Shown here piece by piece: positions 8,779-17,166 of a stretch of 64,000 nucleotides of DNA (its first letter is position 1; each line of letters begins with the position of its first letter). Under the pieces are notes generated by a model. It was not told the origin of the DNA. It did no database searches and saw only the letters and a program-made list of their open reading frames with translations. Location: contig JADMLA020000021.1 in the NCBI GenBank assembly GCA_015482705.2, positions 62,001-126,000 on the forward strand. The letters run 5' to 3'. The DNA comes from Prosthecochloris sp. (GTDB taxonomy: Bacteria > Bacteroidota > Chlorobiia > Chlorobiales > Chlorobiaceae). Position numbers and translations under genes: made by a program.

Positions 8779-9402
8779 TCAGGGAAAAACAGAAAGGACA
8801 CCGTCAAGGACAAACTGCACGGCAAGCGCCGTCAGCAAGACACCGGCAGTCCTGCTGACGACATGCTGACCTGTAACCCCAAGAAGCTTCTGCACCTGAG
8901 CGGAAGCGAGAAATAAAAGCAGCGTAAGAGCAAGAACGGCAATGAGTCCGGCTATAACAGCCACCTGCAGCATAACATCCCCGCCAGTCTCCGCCGTCAG
9001 CAATACCGCACCTCCCATCGACGCTGGACCGGCGATCAGAGGCGTTGCAAGGGGAAACACTGCGATGTCCGGTTTTTGCATCGCTTCGCTGGTCTCTTCG
9101 TTGGTTGATCTTGAGCTGCCTATCTGTTGACCGAAAACCATGTTGATCCCGAAAAGCAGCAAGAGAATTCCTCCTGCGATACGCATTGCCGAGAGGGATA
9201 TGCCAAGGTATTCAAGCAACCGGTTACCGAACAGTGTAAAGCCGAGAAGAATTATCCCCGCAATGAATACCGCCCTCAATGCAATCGAACGTCGCCGATC
9301 AGCGGTTATACCCGGAGTGAGAGCCGGCAGTATCGCAGCCAGATCAACCGGTCCTATTGTCGCAAAAAAAGTTGCAAAAGCAACAGCAGCGGTTTTCAAC
9401 AT
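8779..9402 (-). CDS. MarC family integral membrane protein
   Basis: The 207-residue protein has six predicted membrane helices and the MarC pattern: an N-terminal helix ending in TIGPVDLAAILPALT, and the internal FPLATPLIAGPASMGGAVLL loop. Despite the family name, a role in antibiotic resistance is not established, and the transported substrate is unknown. I take ATG 9402 (MLKTAAVAF) as the start because the longer in-frame stretch to 9600 overlaps the neighbouring lipoprotein gene and has no MarC similarity. Confidence 0.85.
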   Translation of the reverse strand: MLKTAAVAFATFFATIGPVDLAAILPALTPGITADRRRSIALRAVFIAGIILLGFTLFGNRLLEYLGISLSAMRIAGGILLLLFGINMVFGQQIGSSRSTNEETSEAMQKPDIAVFPLATPLIAGPASMGGAVLLTAETGGDVMLQVAVIAGLIAVLALTLLLFLASAQVQKLLGVTGQHVVSRTAGVLLTALAVQFVLDGVLSVFP

Positions 9403-9485
9403 GACACCAGCGTAATTATCGAGCCGAAGATGAAACACCCTGACATTGCAGGGACACCCGATTGATTTATCCGATGGGACGATGC

Positions 9486-9824
9486 TTAACGGTAGCGCCA
9501 GTAGCCCGGAACCCATCTGCCTGTCGGAGCCCGGTGCCCCGGTATCCAGTAAGCGCCTCTTCTGGGCGGCTTGAGTTTTTTCCACCGGCCGTTCACCCAA
9601 TCCCCACGACGGTTATAATGACCGGGAATCCACACGGTCCGATGCCTCGGCGGGCCGACATACTTCCAGTGACCGGGGATCAATACACCTCCTGGAAGCG
9701 TATAAGAAGTAACCCAAACAAAATCAGACCCGGGCCTTGCCGGACGGTTCACAACACACGATTGAAGAGGAAAAAACGCAACAATACTTGCAATGAACAA
9801 CAGGAGTCTTATCGATTTTCTCAT
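9486..9824 (-). CDS. WXXGXW/YXWGXW-repeat lipoprotein
   Basis: A 112-residue precursor with a lipoprotein signal (LLLFIASIVAFFPLQSC; Cys23 is the lipidation site). The mature part is made of repeated Trp-Pro-Gly units: LIPGHWKYVG, WIPGHYNRRGDWVNGRW and WIPGHRAPTGRWVPGYW. Such YXWGXW proteins are small envelope proteins of unknown function. The ATG at 9824 has a textbook Shine-Dalgarno (AGGAGG, 6 bases away), so the longer frame to 9872 is rejected. High Arg/Trp content and no acidic loops set it apart from the barrel proteins. Confidence 0.8.
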   Translation of the reverse strand: MRKSIRLLLFIASIVAFFPLQSCVVNRPARPGSDFVWVTSYTLPGGVLIPGHWKYVGPPRHRTVWIPGHYNRRGDWVNGRWKKLKPPRRGAYWIPGHRAPTGRWVPGYWRYR

Positions 9825-9885
9825 TCGGACCTCCTCATGTTTTTCATCATACGACACCACCTTATCTTTCAAGGTAAGGAAAAAG

Positions 9886-10689
9886 CTACAATGTTAGCAT
9901 CGCCATCAATATCGATGCGGAAACAGCCGCGTTGAGTGATTCGACTTGCAGTTCATCCCTGCCGTGAGGAATGGTCACATGACGGTCGGCAATTGTAAGT
10001 ATCTCTTGACCGATACCGTTCGCCTCGTTACCGATCACAAGCACCATCTTTTCAGGCCACGCATCGAAATCCCGAAAATCTGTTCCCTGGAGTGATGAAC
10101 AACAGATTTCATACCCTCCACGCCTCATCCTCTCAAGCTCCTCCCGAAGATCATCGACTCCGTAGTGACGCATACAGAAAATGCTACCCGCACCAGCCCT
10201 TATCGCTTTCGGGTTGTACCGGTCTGCCGTTCCGGGCCCGCAAATCAAGTCTGAAATCCCAAACCACGCTGCGGTTCTTACAATAGTACCAACATTACCA
10301 GGATCCTGAACATCATCGAGAGCAACAGCCAGCGATTGTTCCACTCTCCCGAAAGAGGCTTTAGCGGTTACGGGGCTCTGTTGTTGACTGAAAATTCCGA
10401 CTACCCCCTGCGCTGTCGACGTTCCTGACAGACGATACCCCTCTTCATGATCGATCAGGAATATTTTTTCGTGAAACCGGTCTTTATTCGGAATGCTGCA
10501 AAGTTGCGCCGGCTCGATAAACAAAGCCGTAAGACACTGTTCATCGGGCAGATGGTTCAGCAATTCTGTGACGGTTCGAAGCCCCTCGGCAAGAAAAAGC
10601 TTCTCTTTGTCACGGAATTTTTTCAGTTGAAGTTTTGCGAAACGCTTTATCTGGCTTTTACTCGCCTGCTTATAGAAGCTGCTGGTCAT
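9886..10689 (-). CDS. TrmH/SpoU family RNA 2'-O-methyltransferase
   Basis: The 267-residue protein has the three SPOUT motifs: NVGTIVRTAAWFG (motif 1), VLVIGNEANGIG (motif 2) and IPHGRDELQVESLNAAVSAS (motif 3), which form the SAM-binding trefoil knot. The N-terminal basic region (residues 1-90) resembles the L30e-like substrate domain of 23S rRNA methyltransferases. Target nucleotide is not predictable. The ATG overlaps the stop of the upstream membrane-protein gene by four bases, so the two are translationally coupled. Confidence 0.9.
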   Translation of the reverse strand: MTSSFYKQASKSQIKRFAKLQLKKFRDKEKLFLAEGLRTVTELLNHLPDEQCLTALFIEPAQLCSIPNKDRFHEKIFLIDHEEGYRLSGTSTAQGVVGIFSQQQSPVTAKASFGRVEQSLAVALDDVQDPGNVGTIVRTAAWFGISDLICGPGTADRYNPKAIRAGAGSIFCMRHYGVDDLREELERMRRGGYEICCSSLQGTDFRDFDAWPEKMVLVIGNEANGIGQEILTIADRHVTIPHGRDELQVESLNAAVSASILMAMLTL

Positions 10690-11486
10690 TTCTTGTCGAG
10701 GGACTTTTTGAAACGATCGATAACATCCCTTGGATTATGGGAAAACTCATCAGGAGGTGGTGGCATTCTTCCTCCGACATCATCCAAATCGATGTCGAGA
10801 GAATAGGTTTGCTCTGACTTACCTCCGTCAGGTTTTCTACCGGTCAGGGTCTGCTCCATATACTCCTCCATCTCTTCATGATCGAGCAACTGTCTCAACC
10901 CCGAGGGTCCTCTGGAAACGTCTCCAAGAGCTTTTTTGACAGGTTGAAGCAGCTGATTTTTATCGACTCCCGGCATATCCAGGGCATACTGCAACCGCTT
11001 GAATGCAACGGCATCCATAGCTTCCACTTTTTGCACCATCTCTTCAAATCCGCCGAAACCTTCTGCGAGACTTTGCAGCTTGGGGTCCATTCCTTCGAAA
11101 GGATCTCGATATGTTTCAGAAGCCGAGGGTCCGGAATGTGATTCGGAAGTTTCAGGAGCTGCGACCCGCTGTTTTTCTTGCCGTGTATTTTTCTTCTTTC
11201 GCCCGCCGGGGAGAAACTCCTCGTCCACTTCATAACCTTCCAGCAGCTTCCTCACCTTTTCATCTTTCATTGCACGGGCACGCCGGGTAGAAACCGATTC
11301 GATTTCAGGGCGCTTACCGTTCAGGAGAACAATACCGAACAAGACACCAAGAAACGCGAGAAAAACGACAAAAGGCAAAAAAACAACCTCAAAACGAATA
11401 CCATACAGAGCAATTACCATGACCTCGGAAACAATTAGCATAACCGACAAACCGATGATGATCCTCGCAACAAGACGTTCACTCAT
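10686..11486 (-). CDS. Unknown two-helix membrane protein with long acidic cytoplasmic tail
   Basis: I do not recognise this 266-residue protein. Two hydrophobic helices (about residues 5-30 and 33-56) are followed by a basic stretch (STRRARAMKDEKVRKLL), a low-complexity region rich in Lys/Glu, and a helical part (about 130-215). A Pro-rich tail PPPPDEF near the end precedes a final charged helix. The ATG at 11486 (MSERLVARII) is preferred to a TTG at 11504. It is coupled by ATGA to an RNA methyltransferase, which suggests joint expression rather than a shared pathway. It may be a Chlorobi-restricted protein; a homology search would settle this. Confidence 0.7.
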   Translation of the reverse strand: MSERLVARIIIGLSVMLIVSEVMVIALYGIRFEVVFLPFVVFLAFLGVLFGIVLLNGKRPEIESVSTRRARAMKDEKVRKLLEGYEVDEEFLPGGRKKKNTRQEKQRVAAPETSESHSGPSASETYRDPFEGMDPKLQSLAEGFGGFEEMVQKVEAMDAVAFKRLQYALDMPGVDKNQLLQPVKKALGDVSRGPSGLRQLLDHEEMEEYMEQTLTGRKPDGGKSEQTYSLDIDLDDVGGRMPPPPDEFSHNPRDVIDRFKKSLDKK

Positions 11487-11613
11487 ATGACAGCTATCTC
11501 TCAATTATGGTTCAAATACCTTTAGCAACTTTTGGCCTTATCATAACATTCTACATAATTCCTGATAAATTTTATACACTATTGTCATATGGAATAACCT
11601 ACCGATACCGACA

Positions 11614-12861
11614 ATGACTTTACATCACGGACTCGAACTCATTTCACCGGCAGGTGACCCTACATCACTCCTAGTAGCCCTTCAAGCTGGTGCCGATGCC
11701 GTCTACTTCGGTGCAGAGGGGTACAATATGCGAGCCGCCAGCCGAAATTTCTCGATAGATGACTTTTCCGATATTGCCAGCTTGTGCAACAAATATCGCG
11801 CCAAAGCATATCTGGCACTCAATACCATAGTGTATGACGAAGAAACCCAGGCTGTCGAAGACACGGTAAATGCAGCAAAAAATGCAGGTCTCGATGCCGT
11901 AATCTGCTGGGATCTTTCAGTCATCGAAGCCTGCCGTAAAGCGGACATTCCGTTTCATGTATCGACACAGGCTTCTGTCAGCAATTACAATGCGGTACGG
12001 TTGTATACTTCTCTGGGAGCAAGGATGATCGTTCCTGCTCGTGAACTCACGCTCGAACAGGTACACAACATCACCACAAGTATCGATAAAGGCCGCCTCG
12101 ATGTCGCCATCGAATGCTTCATACATGGAGCCATGTGCATGGCTGTCTCAGGAAGATGTTTTCTTTCACAGGACATTTTCGGCCGTTCTGCAAATCGCGG
12201 TGCCTGTATGCAGCCTTGCAGGCGCAGTTATACCATTGTCGATGCCGAAGACGGCCATGAACTGGAACTCGGAACCGATACCGTGATGAGCCCGAAAGAC
12301 CTCTGCGCCATCACTTTCATCGACAAGCTCATCACAGCTGGTGTGACAGGGTTTAAAATTGAAGGGAGAAACAGAAGCCCCGAATATGTTCACACCACCA
12401 CCACATGCTATCGCAAGGCTATTGATTACACCGTCGAACATGGTCATGAAAAAGATTTCAACCAAACATTCGACATCCTGACAAAAGAGCTCGTGAAAGA
12501 GCTCGAAACGGTCTATAACCGAGGCTTTTCCAAAGGCTTTTATTTTGGGCGACCTGTCGATGCCTGGACAAAACAGTATGGATCGCTCGCAACTGAAAAA
12601 AAAGTTTATGTCGGCACCGTTCAGAAATACTACCAAAAGGCAGGTGTTGCCGAAATACTGATTCATACAAAAAGCATATCCAAAAAAAACAAGCTCACCA
12701 TACAAGGCTCGAAGACAGGCCTCGTCACCCTGATTGTCGAATCGTTGCTGGTGGACGATCAGCCGTCGGACTCGGCTTTGAAAGGCGAAACAGTCACCAT
12801 TGCCTGTGCAGATAAAGTCCGGAAAAATGACAAGGTCTACGTGCTGGAAAACCTTTCGTGA
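11614..12861 (+). CDS. U32 family protein (YegQ/TrhP-like tRNA hydroxylation type)
   Basis: The 415-residue protein begins ELISPAGDP and carries the U32 core: CFIHGAMCMAVSGRC (about 167-181) and RGACMQPCRRSY (about 194-206), whose cysteines form the family's Fe-S or metal site, then FKIEGRNRSPEYV. The family is annotated as collagenase-like peptidase, but E. coli YegQ (TrhP) and RlhA act in prephenate-dependent RNA hydroxylation, so an RNA-modification role is more likely. Full length for the YegQ type, with a C-terminal beta-barrel domain. It stands alone on the plus strand. Confidence 0.88.
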   Translation: MTLHHGLELISPAGDPTSLLVALQAGADAVYFGAEGYNMRAASRNFSIDDFSDIASLCNKYRAKAYLALNTIVYDEETQAVEDTVNAAKNAGLDAVICWDLSVIEACRKADIPFHVSTQASVSNYNAVRLYTSLGARMIVPARELTLEQVHNITTSIDKGRLDVAIECFIHGAMCMAVSGRCFLSQDIFGRSANRGACMQPCRRSYTIVDAEDGHELELGTDTVMSPKDLCAITFIDKLITAGVTGFKIEGRNRSPEYVHTTTTCYRKAIDYTVEHGHEKDFNQTFDILTKELVKELETVYNRGFSKGFYFGRPVDAWTKQYGSLATEKKVYVGTVQKYYQKAGVAEILIHTKSISKKNKLTIQGSKTGLVTLIVESLLVDDQPSDSALKGETVTIACADKVRKNDKVYVLENLS

Positions 12862-13049
12862 CCGTTTCATGAGGATTTCGAACCCGGCCTTCCGGGACTG
12901 ATGAAGCATTCGGGATACTCCAACACTTTCACCAATGGAAGTTCACCGACTGTCAACTTTCTGTTACAGTGTATTGTTAGCTTTTGTACTGAACTTTTTT
13001 GACGTACATTGCTCACAGCCGACAACATCCTTGAACCGGAGTATTACCG

Positions 13050-14129
13050 ATGATCTACAAAGTTATAGCCAAGCCGGAGTTCGAGAAGTTTATCGACGCG
13101 CTTGTAAAGGAAAACCTTTCATTCGGACCCAGACAGGTCGATACCGATACAAAGGGACAACCGATTTATCAGTTCAAAGAGGTTAGTTCCGCGACTGACA
13201 TTGCGTTTGATTATACCACAACCTACTCCTCGGCAAAACACTTTCTGATGCCTTTCCGTGAAAACCTGTCACACTTCAGCTACACCGATGGTGACTGGGA
13301 ACAGGAAATCACCTACGAAGTCAAGCCGATTGTTTTGATAGGCCTCAGACCTTGCGATATAAGTGCGATCAACATTCTCGACAGCGTTCTGCTCAATGGG
13401 CATTTTCCCTCGCCGTACTATCTTGCAAGACGTAAAAATACGTTCATCATCGGTATGGACCACCTTCCTCTTCCCGATTGTTTTTGTAAATCATTGAACC
13501 ATCACACGGTAACCAGCGGATTCAATCTTTTCTGTTCGGATATCGGTGACAGTTACTATGTCTCCATCAATTCGTCCAAAGCATATAATTACCTGAAGGA
13601 ATTCGAGGTGCAGGACCCGACATATGATGACGACTGTAAGCTTATCGAAAGGCGTAAACTGATCAAACAGAGTTTTAAAACCGACGTAGAAGTAACGGGT
13701 CTGCCCAGTTTTCTCGACATCGAGTTCGACTCTCCCATCTGGACTAAATGGGGCGACAAGTGCCTCAACTGCGGCACTTGTGCGATGGTCTGTCCGACCT
13801 GTTACTGCTACAACATGGAAGACCGGCCTGATGTCGATTTGCAGGGATCGTCACGGCAAAAGCAATTGTACTCCTGTAACCTTGTTGATTTCGCGGAAGT
13901 TGCAGGTGGACACAATTTCAGGCCGAAAAACGGCGACAGATTGAAATACCGTTACTATCACCATTATCTCGGGTTTGCTGAAAATGCAAATCAACCGATT
14001 TGTGTAGGCTGCAACAGATGTGGACGCGCCTGTCTGGCCGACATTAACCCGAAAGATGTTATCAATGATCTCAGAATGGAGAAAGAATCATGCATGATAT
14101 GCATTTCAGAGTCCCCGGACAAGACATAA
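13050..14129 (+). CDS. hydB: Sulfhydrogenase beta subunit (two 4Fe-4S clusters)
   Basis: The 359-residue electron-transfer subunit has two clusters of the 4Fe-4S type: CLNCGTCAMVCPTC from residue 238 and CVGCNRCGRAC from residue 318. It matches the HydB/AsrA family that passes electrons between the flavin subunit and the NiFe module in cytoplasmic group 3 hydrogenases. It is the first gene of the operon; GGAG lies 9 bases before the ATG. Its last 40 bases overlap the start of the gamma subunit in another frame. A -35-like TTGACG lies upstream near 13009, but no convincing -10 follows. Confidence 0.92.
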   Translation: MIYKVIAKPEFEKFIDALVKENLSFGPRQVDTDTKGQPIYQFKEVSSATDIAFDYTTTYSSAKHFLMPFRENLSHFSYTDGDWEQEITYEVKPIVLIGLRPCDISAINILDSVLLNGHFPSPYYLARRKNTFIIGMDHLPLPDCFCKSLNHHTVTSGFNLFCSDIGDSYYVSINSSKAYNYLKEFEVQDPTYDDDCKLIERRKLIKQSFKTDVEVTGLPSFLDIEFDSPIWTKWGDKCLNCGTCAMVCPTCYCYNMEDRPDVDLQGSSRQKQLYSCNLVDFAEVAGGHNFRPKNGDRLKYRYYHHYLGFAENANQPICVGCNRCGRACLADINPKDVINDLRMEKESCMICISESPDKT

Positions 14130-15007
14130 ACAGGGAACCTTTCGCCGATAACGTTCCGGATTTCCACTATCAGTCTTCGCTTATGCAGACCGATAAGGGG
14201 TATAAATGCCGCATAACGAATATCGTTCCTCTGACAGAACAGGAAAAACTTTTTCAGCTCAGGATACTCGATCCTGATGAAAGAAACCTTTTCAGATTTC
14301 GGCCCGGGCAGTTTCTCATGTTACAGGTACCCGGTTACGGTGAAGTTCCCATCTCGATTTCAAGTTCTACGAGTAATAATGAACAGGTGGAGTTATGCAT
14401 CAGAAAAGCCGGGCATGTCACCAACGTTCTTTTTGAAGCGCAAAAAGGAGCTCACGTCGCCATTCGCGGACCGTTCGGATCATCGTTCCCCATGGAAGAA
14501 ATGATGGACCGTAACGTCATTCTTGTTGCAGGCGGACTCGGTATCGCCCCGCTTCGTGCACCACTTTTCTGGATCAACGATCACAGGGATCGTTACAAGG
14601 ATGTTCATATGCTCTATGGAACCAAAGAGCCGTCCCAGATGCTTTTCACCTACCAGTTCGAGGAATGGGAAAAAATCAACCATATCGACCTGCACACCAT
14701 CGTTGAACAGGGAACACCGGATTGGAATGGCAGAACAGGTATGATCACGAAACTTTTCAGTGAAATCGACATCGACCCGGAAAACACCCATGCCATTGTC
14801 TGCGGGCCGCCTGTCATGTTCAAGTTTGTCTGCAATTACCTCGACAAGCAGGGGATTCCCATGAACCGCATGTTTGTTTCTCTTGAACGGCGCATGCACT
14901 GCGGAATGGGTAAATGCTGCCGCTGTATGGTTGGTTCGACATTTACCTGCGTGGATGGGCCGGTATTCGATTATTGGTCGGTTATGAATCTTAAAGAAGC
15001 GATTTAA
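14090..15007 (+). CDS. hydG: Sulfhydrogenase gamma subunit (FAD, NAD(P)-binding, 2Fe-2S)
   Basis: The 305-residue subunit has a ferredoxin-NADP reductase fold: FAD-binding RPGQFLMLQ (about 70), phosphate loop VAGGLGIAPLR (about 147), and the NAD(P) region CGPPVMFKF. Near the C-terminus CGMGKCCRC (from Cys271) with a downstream Cys binds a 2Fe-2S cluster, as in HydG/AsrB/PyrK proteins. It links NAD(P)H with the NiFe site. The ATG at 14090 has GGAG 10 bases upstream and lies inside hydB, so translation is coupled by a 40-base overlap. Confidence 0.92.
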   Translation: MHDMHFRVPGQDINREPFADNVPDFHYQSSLMQTDKGYKCRITNIVPLTEQEKLFQLRILDPDERNLFRFRPGQFLMLQVPGYGEVPISISSSTSNNEQVELCIRKAGHVTNVLFEAQKGAHVAIRGPFGSSFPMEEMMDRNVILVAGGLGIAPLRAPLFWINDHRDRYKDVHMLYGTKEPSQMLFTYQFEEWEKINHIDLHTIVEQGTPDWNGRTGMITKLFSEIDIDPENTHAIVCGPPVMFKFVCNYLDKQGIPMNRMFVSLERRMHCGMGKCCRCMVGSTFTCVDGPVFDYWSVMNLKEAI

Positions 15008-15017
15008 GGAGTCTGCT

Positions 15018-15782
15018 GTGCAACATCTTGGGTTTTCTCACAAAAAAATAAAAATAGGTTCATTTGATTTCACCTGCTGTGAAGGCTGTCAGCTGCAGCT
15101 TGCCAACCATGAATCAACCCTGCCGGCATTTCTTGACCTGCTTGACATTCGTAATTTCCGGGAAATCTCGTCAGAAAAACATGATGACTATGACATCGCC
15201 CTTGTTGAAGGCAGCATCACCAGAGAAGACGAGATTGAACGCCTGAAAACCATACGAAAAAACGCAAAAGTCTTGATAGCCTACGGCACCTGTGCTTGTT
15301 TCGGCGGGGTCAACAGCCTGAAGAACAATTTCCCGATTGAAGAAACGGTTCGTGAGGTATACGGCAACAATTCTGTCGATACCTTGCCGGTTCGCAGGAT
15401 CGGTGATGTTGTCAAAGTGGACTATTCGATCCCCGGCTGCCCGGTTTCAAAAGAGGAAGTTGAACGAATTATCATCAGCGTCGCCACAGGCTCGATGATC
15501 AACCTGCCGAAATATCCTGTATGTGTCGAGTGCAAACAGCAACTCAACACCTGTTTGTTCGATCTGGGAGAAATTTGTCTCGGTCCTATAACGAGAGCGG
15601 GCTGCAACGCTGTCTGTACTACCGGAAAAACTGTCTGTCTGGGCTGCCGTGGCCCTGCTGACGATATCAATTTCGAATCGTTCCTGCAACTCGTCGCCGA
15701 CCGTCAATTGAGCCTTGATGAGCTCGATGAAAAGCTTGGATTTTATAACTGTTTTGAGGAATTCCGTCATGACAAAAGTTGA
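15018..15782 (+). CDS. hydD: Sulfhydrogenase delta subunit (NiFe hydrogenase small subunit)
   Basis: The 254-residue small subunit starts with GTG preceded by AAGGAG. The proximal cluster ligands begin with TCCEGC (Cys20, 21, 24), continue with the GTCACFGG loop and PGCP, and the C-terminal part carries further clusters (CVECK, CLGPITRAGC, CLGCRGPADD). There is no twin-arginine signal, so the enzyme stays in the cytoplasm, as expected of the HydD/group 3 type. The stop overlaps the start of the large subunit by 14 bases. Confidence 0.92.
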   Translation: MQHLGFSHKKIKIGSFDFTCCEGCQLQLANHESTLPAFLDLLDIRNFREISSEKHDDYDIALVEGSITREDEIERLKTIRKNAKVLIAYGTCACFGGVNSLKNNFPIEETVREVYGNNSVDTLPVRRIGDVVKVDYSIPGCPVSKEEVERIIISVATGSMINLPKYPVCVECKQQLNTCLFDLGEICLGPITRAGCNAVCTTGKTVCLGCRGPADDINFESFLQLVADRQLSLDELDEKLGFYNCFEEFRHDKS

Positions 15783-17046
15783 CTGCAATATCGATGTCCG
15801 CCACCTGACACGGGTTGAAGGGCACGGTAATATCCACATTACGATACAAGAAGGAAAACTGGTCGACGCTACCTGGGCGGTTGTCGAAACCCCGCGTTTT
15901 TTTGAAATGATGGTCAAAGGTATGAGCTCAGAACGAGTTCCGTTCCTTACCTCCAGAATCTGTGGAATCTGTTCGATCAGTCACTCTCTTGCGAGTATAC
16001 GATCTCTGGAACGAGCGATGGCAATTACCGTCCCTCCTTCAGCGGAAAAAATACGCCTGCTCGCAATGCACGGTGAAACCCTGCAAAGCCATGCGCTGCA
16101 CCTATTCTTTCTCGCTATCCCAGACTTTGTCAATACCCCGAACGTGTTACCCCTCATCAAATCGCATCCTGATATCGTCCAGTCTGGATTGCGGCTCAAA
16201 GAAGCGGGCAATGCAATCAGTGCCTTGACAACAGGTAGATTCACACACCCTGTCAGTCTTGTTCTCGGTGGGGTCAGCAAAGCACCGGAAAAAGGAGAAC
16301 TCGCTGAACTCCGGCAGCGGCTCGAAAGAGTTTTACCGGATCTCGATGCCGCTCGCGACTTTTGCGCCACACTCTCCATCCCCGACTTCGAGAGGGAAAC
16401 CGAGTTTGTCTCCCTCCACAACGGCAGCACGTACCCGTTCATTGGAGGAGACCTTTGTTCCACAGATGGAGTCAGAAAAGATGAGAACGACTACCTTGCC
16501 ATGACCAACGAATACAAGGAAGAGTTCACAACAAGCAAATTCGCGAAACTGAGTCGCCAATCTTTTGCTGCCGGAGCACTTGCACGGTTCAACAACAACC
16601 ATGTATTCCTACATCCGAAAGCCAAAGAAACAGCATCCGCCTTCGGCCTTGTACCGGTCAATCACAACCCTTTCATGAACAACATCGCCCAACTGGTCGA
16701 ATGTTACCATATCGTGCACGATGCCATCGCGTTGATCGATGCGTTGATCGATGACCCACTCGAGGAACTGAAAGCAGCATGGACACCGAAAGCCGGAAAA
16801 GCGACCGGTGCCGTGGAGGCGCCACGGGGAATTCTCTACCATAATATGGAAGTCGATGACGGAGGCAGGGTTCTTAAAGGCGATTGCATCATCCCGACCA
16901 CCCAGAATAACGCCAACATACATCTGGACCTCAGTGCCCTCGCCCGTCAGGCTTTGCAAGAAGAAAAAACCGACAAAGAAATACAGCAGCTTTGTGAAAT
17001 GCTCGTGAGGAGTTACGATCCCTGTATCTCATGCTCGGTACATTAA
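15769..17046 (+). CDS. hydA: Sulfhydrogenase alpha subunit (NiFe large subunit), no C-terminal extension
   Basis: The 425-residue catalytic subunit binds the NiFe site through RICGIC (Cys65, Cys68) and the C-terminal DPCISCSVH (Cys419, Cys422, His425). It should reversibly oxidise H2 with NAD(P), or reduce sulfur. The ATG at 15769 follows GAGGA and overlaps hydD; an earlier in-frame ATG at 15715 would overlap hydD by 68 bases. The protein ends exactly at His425. Most large subunits carry a tail removed by a maturation protease after this His; here none is encoded, and no hyp or protease gene is in the window. It may be pre-trimmed, or matured without the protease. Confidence 0.93.
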   Translation: MTKVDCNIDVRHLTRVEGHGNIHITIQEGKLVDATWAVVETPRFFEMMVKGMSSERVPFLTSRICGICSISHSLASIRSLERAMAITVPPSAEKIRLLAMHGETLQSHALHLFFLAIPDFVNTPNVLPLIKSHPDIVQSGLRLKEAGNAISALTTGRFTHPVSLVLGGVSKAPEKGELAELRQRLERVLPDLDAARDFCATLSIPDFERETEFVSLHNGSTYPFIGGDLCSTDGVRKDENDYLAMTNEYKEEFTTSKFAKLSRQSFAAGALARFNNNHVFLHPKAKETASAFGLVPVNHNPFMNNIAQLVECYHIVHDAIALIDALIDDPLEELKAAWTPKAGKATGAVEAPRGILYHNMEVDDGGRVLKGDCIIPTTQNNANIHLDLSALARQALQEEKTDKEIQQLCEMLVRSYDPCISCSVH

Positions 17047-17166
17047 GTAGTGATGAGAGACAGGAAACAAGTGACACGTTGTTATGAGAAGAGTAGCGCA
17101 CCTTGTGCGCGAAACGCTCTTGACGAATATGGAGGCTTTCAGCTCTTTTGCATTTTGCCTTCTGCC

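Noticed and set aside
12166..12909. 247-codon minus-strand frame
   Set aside because: Antisense shadow of the U32 gene; no family features.
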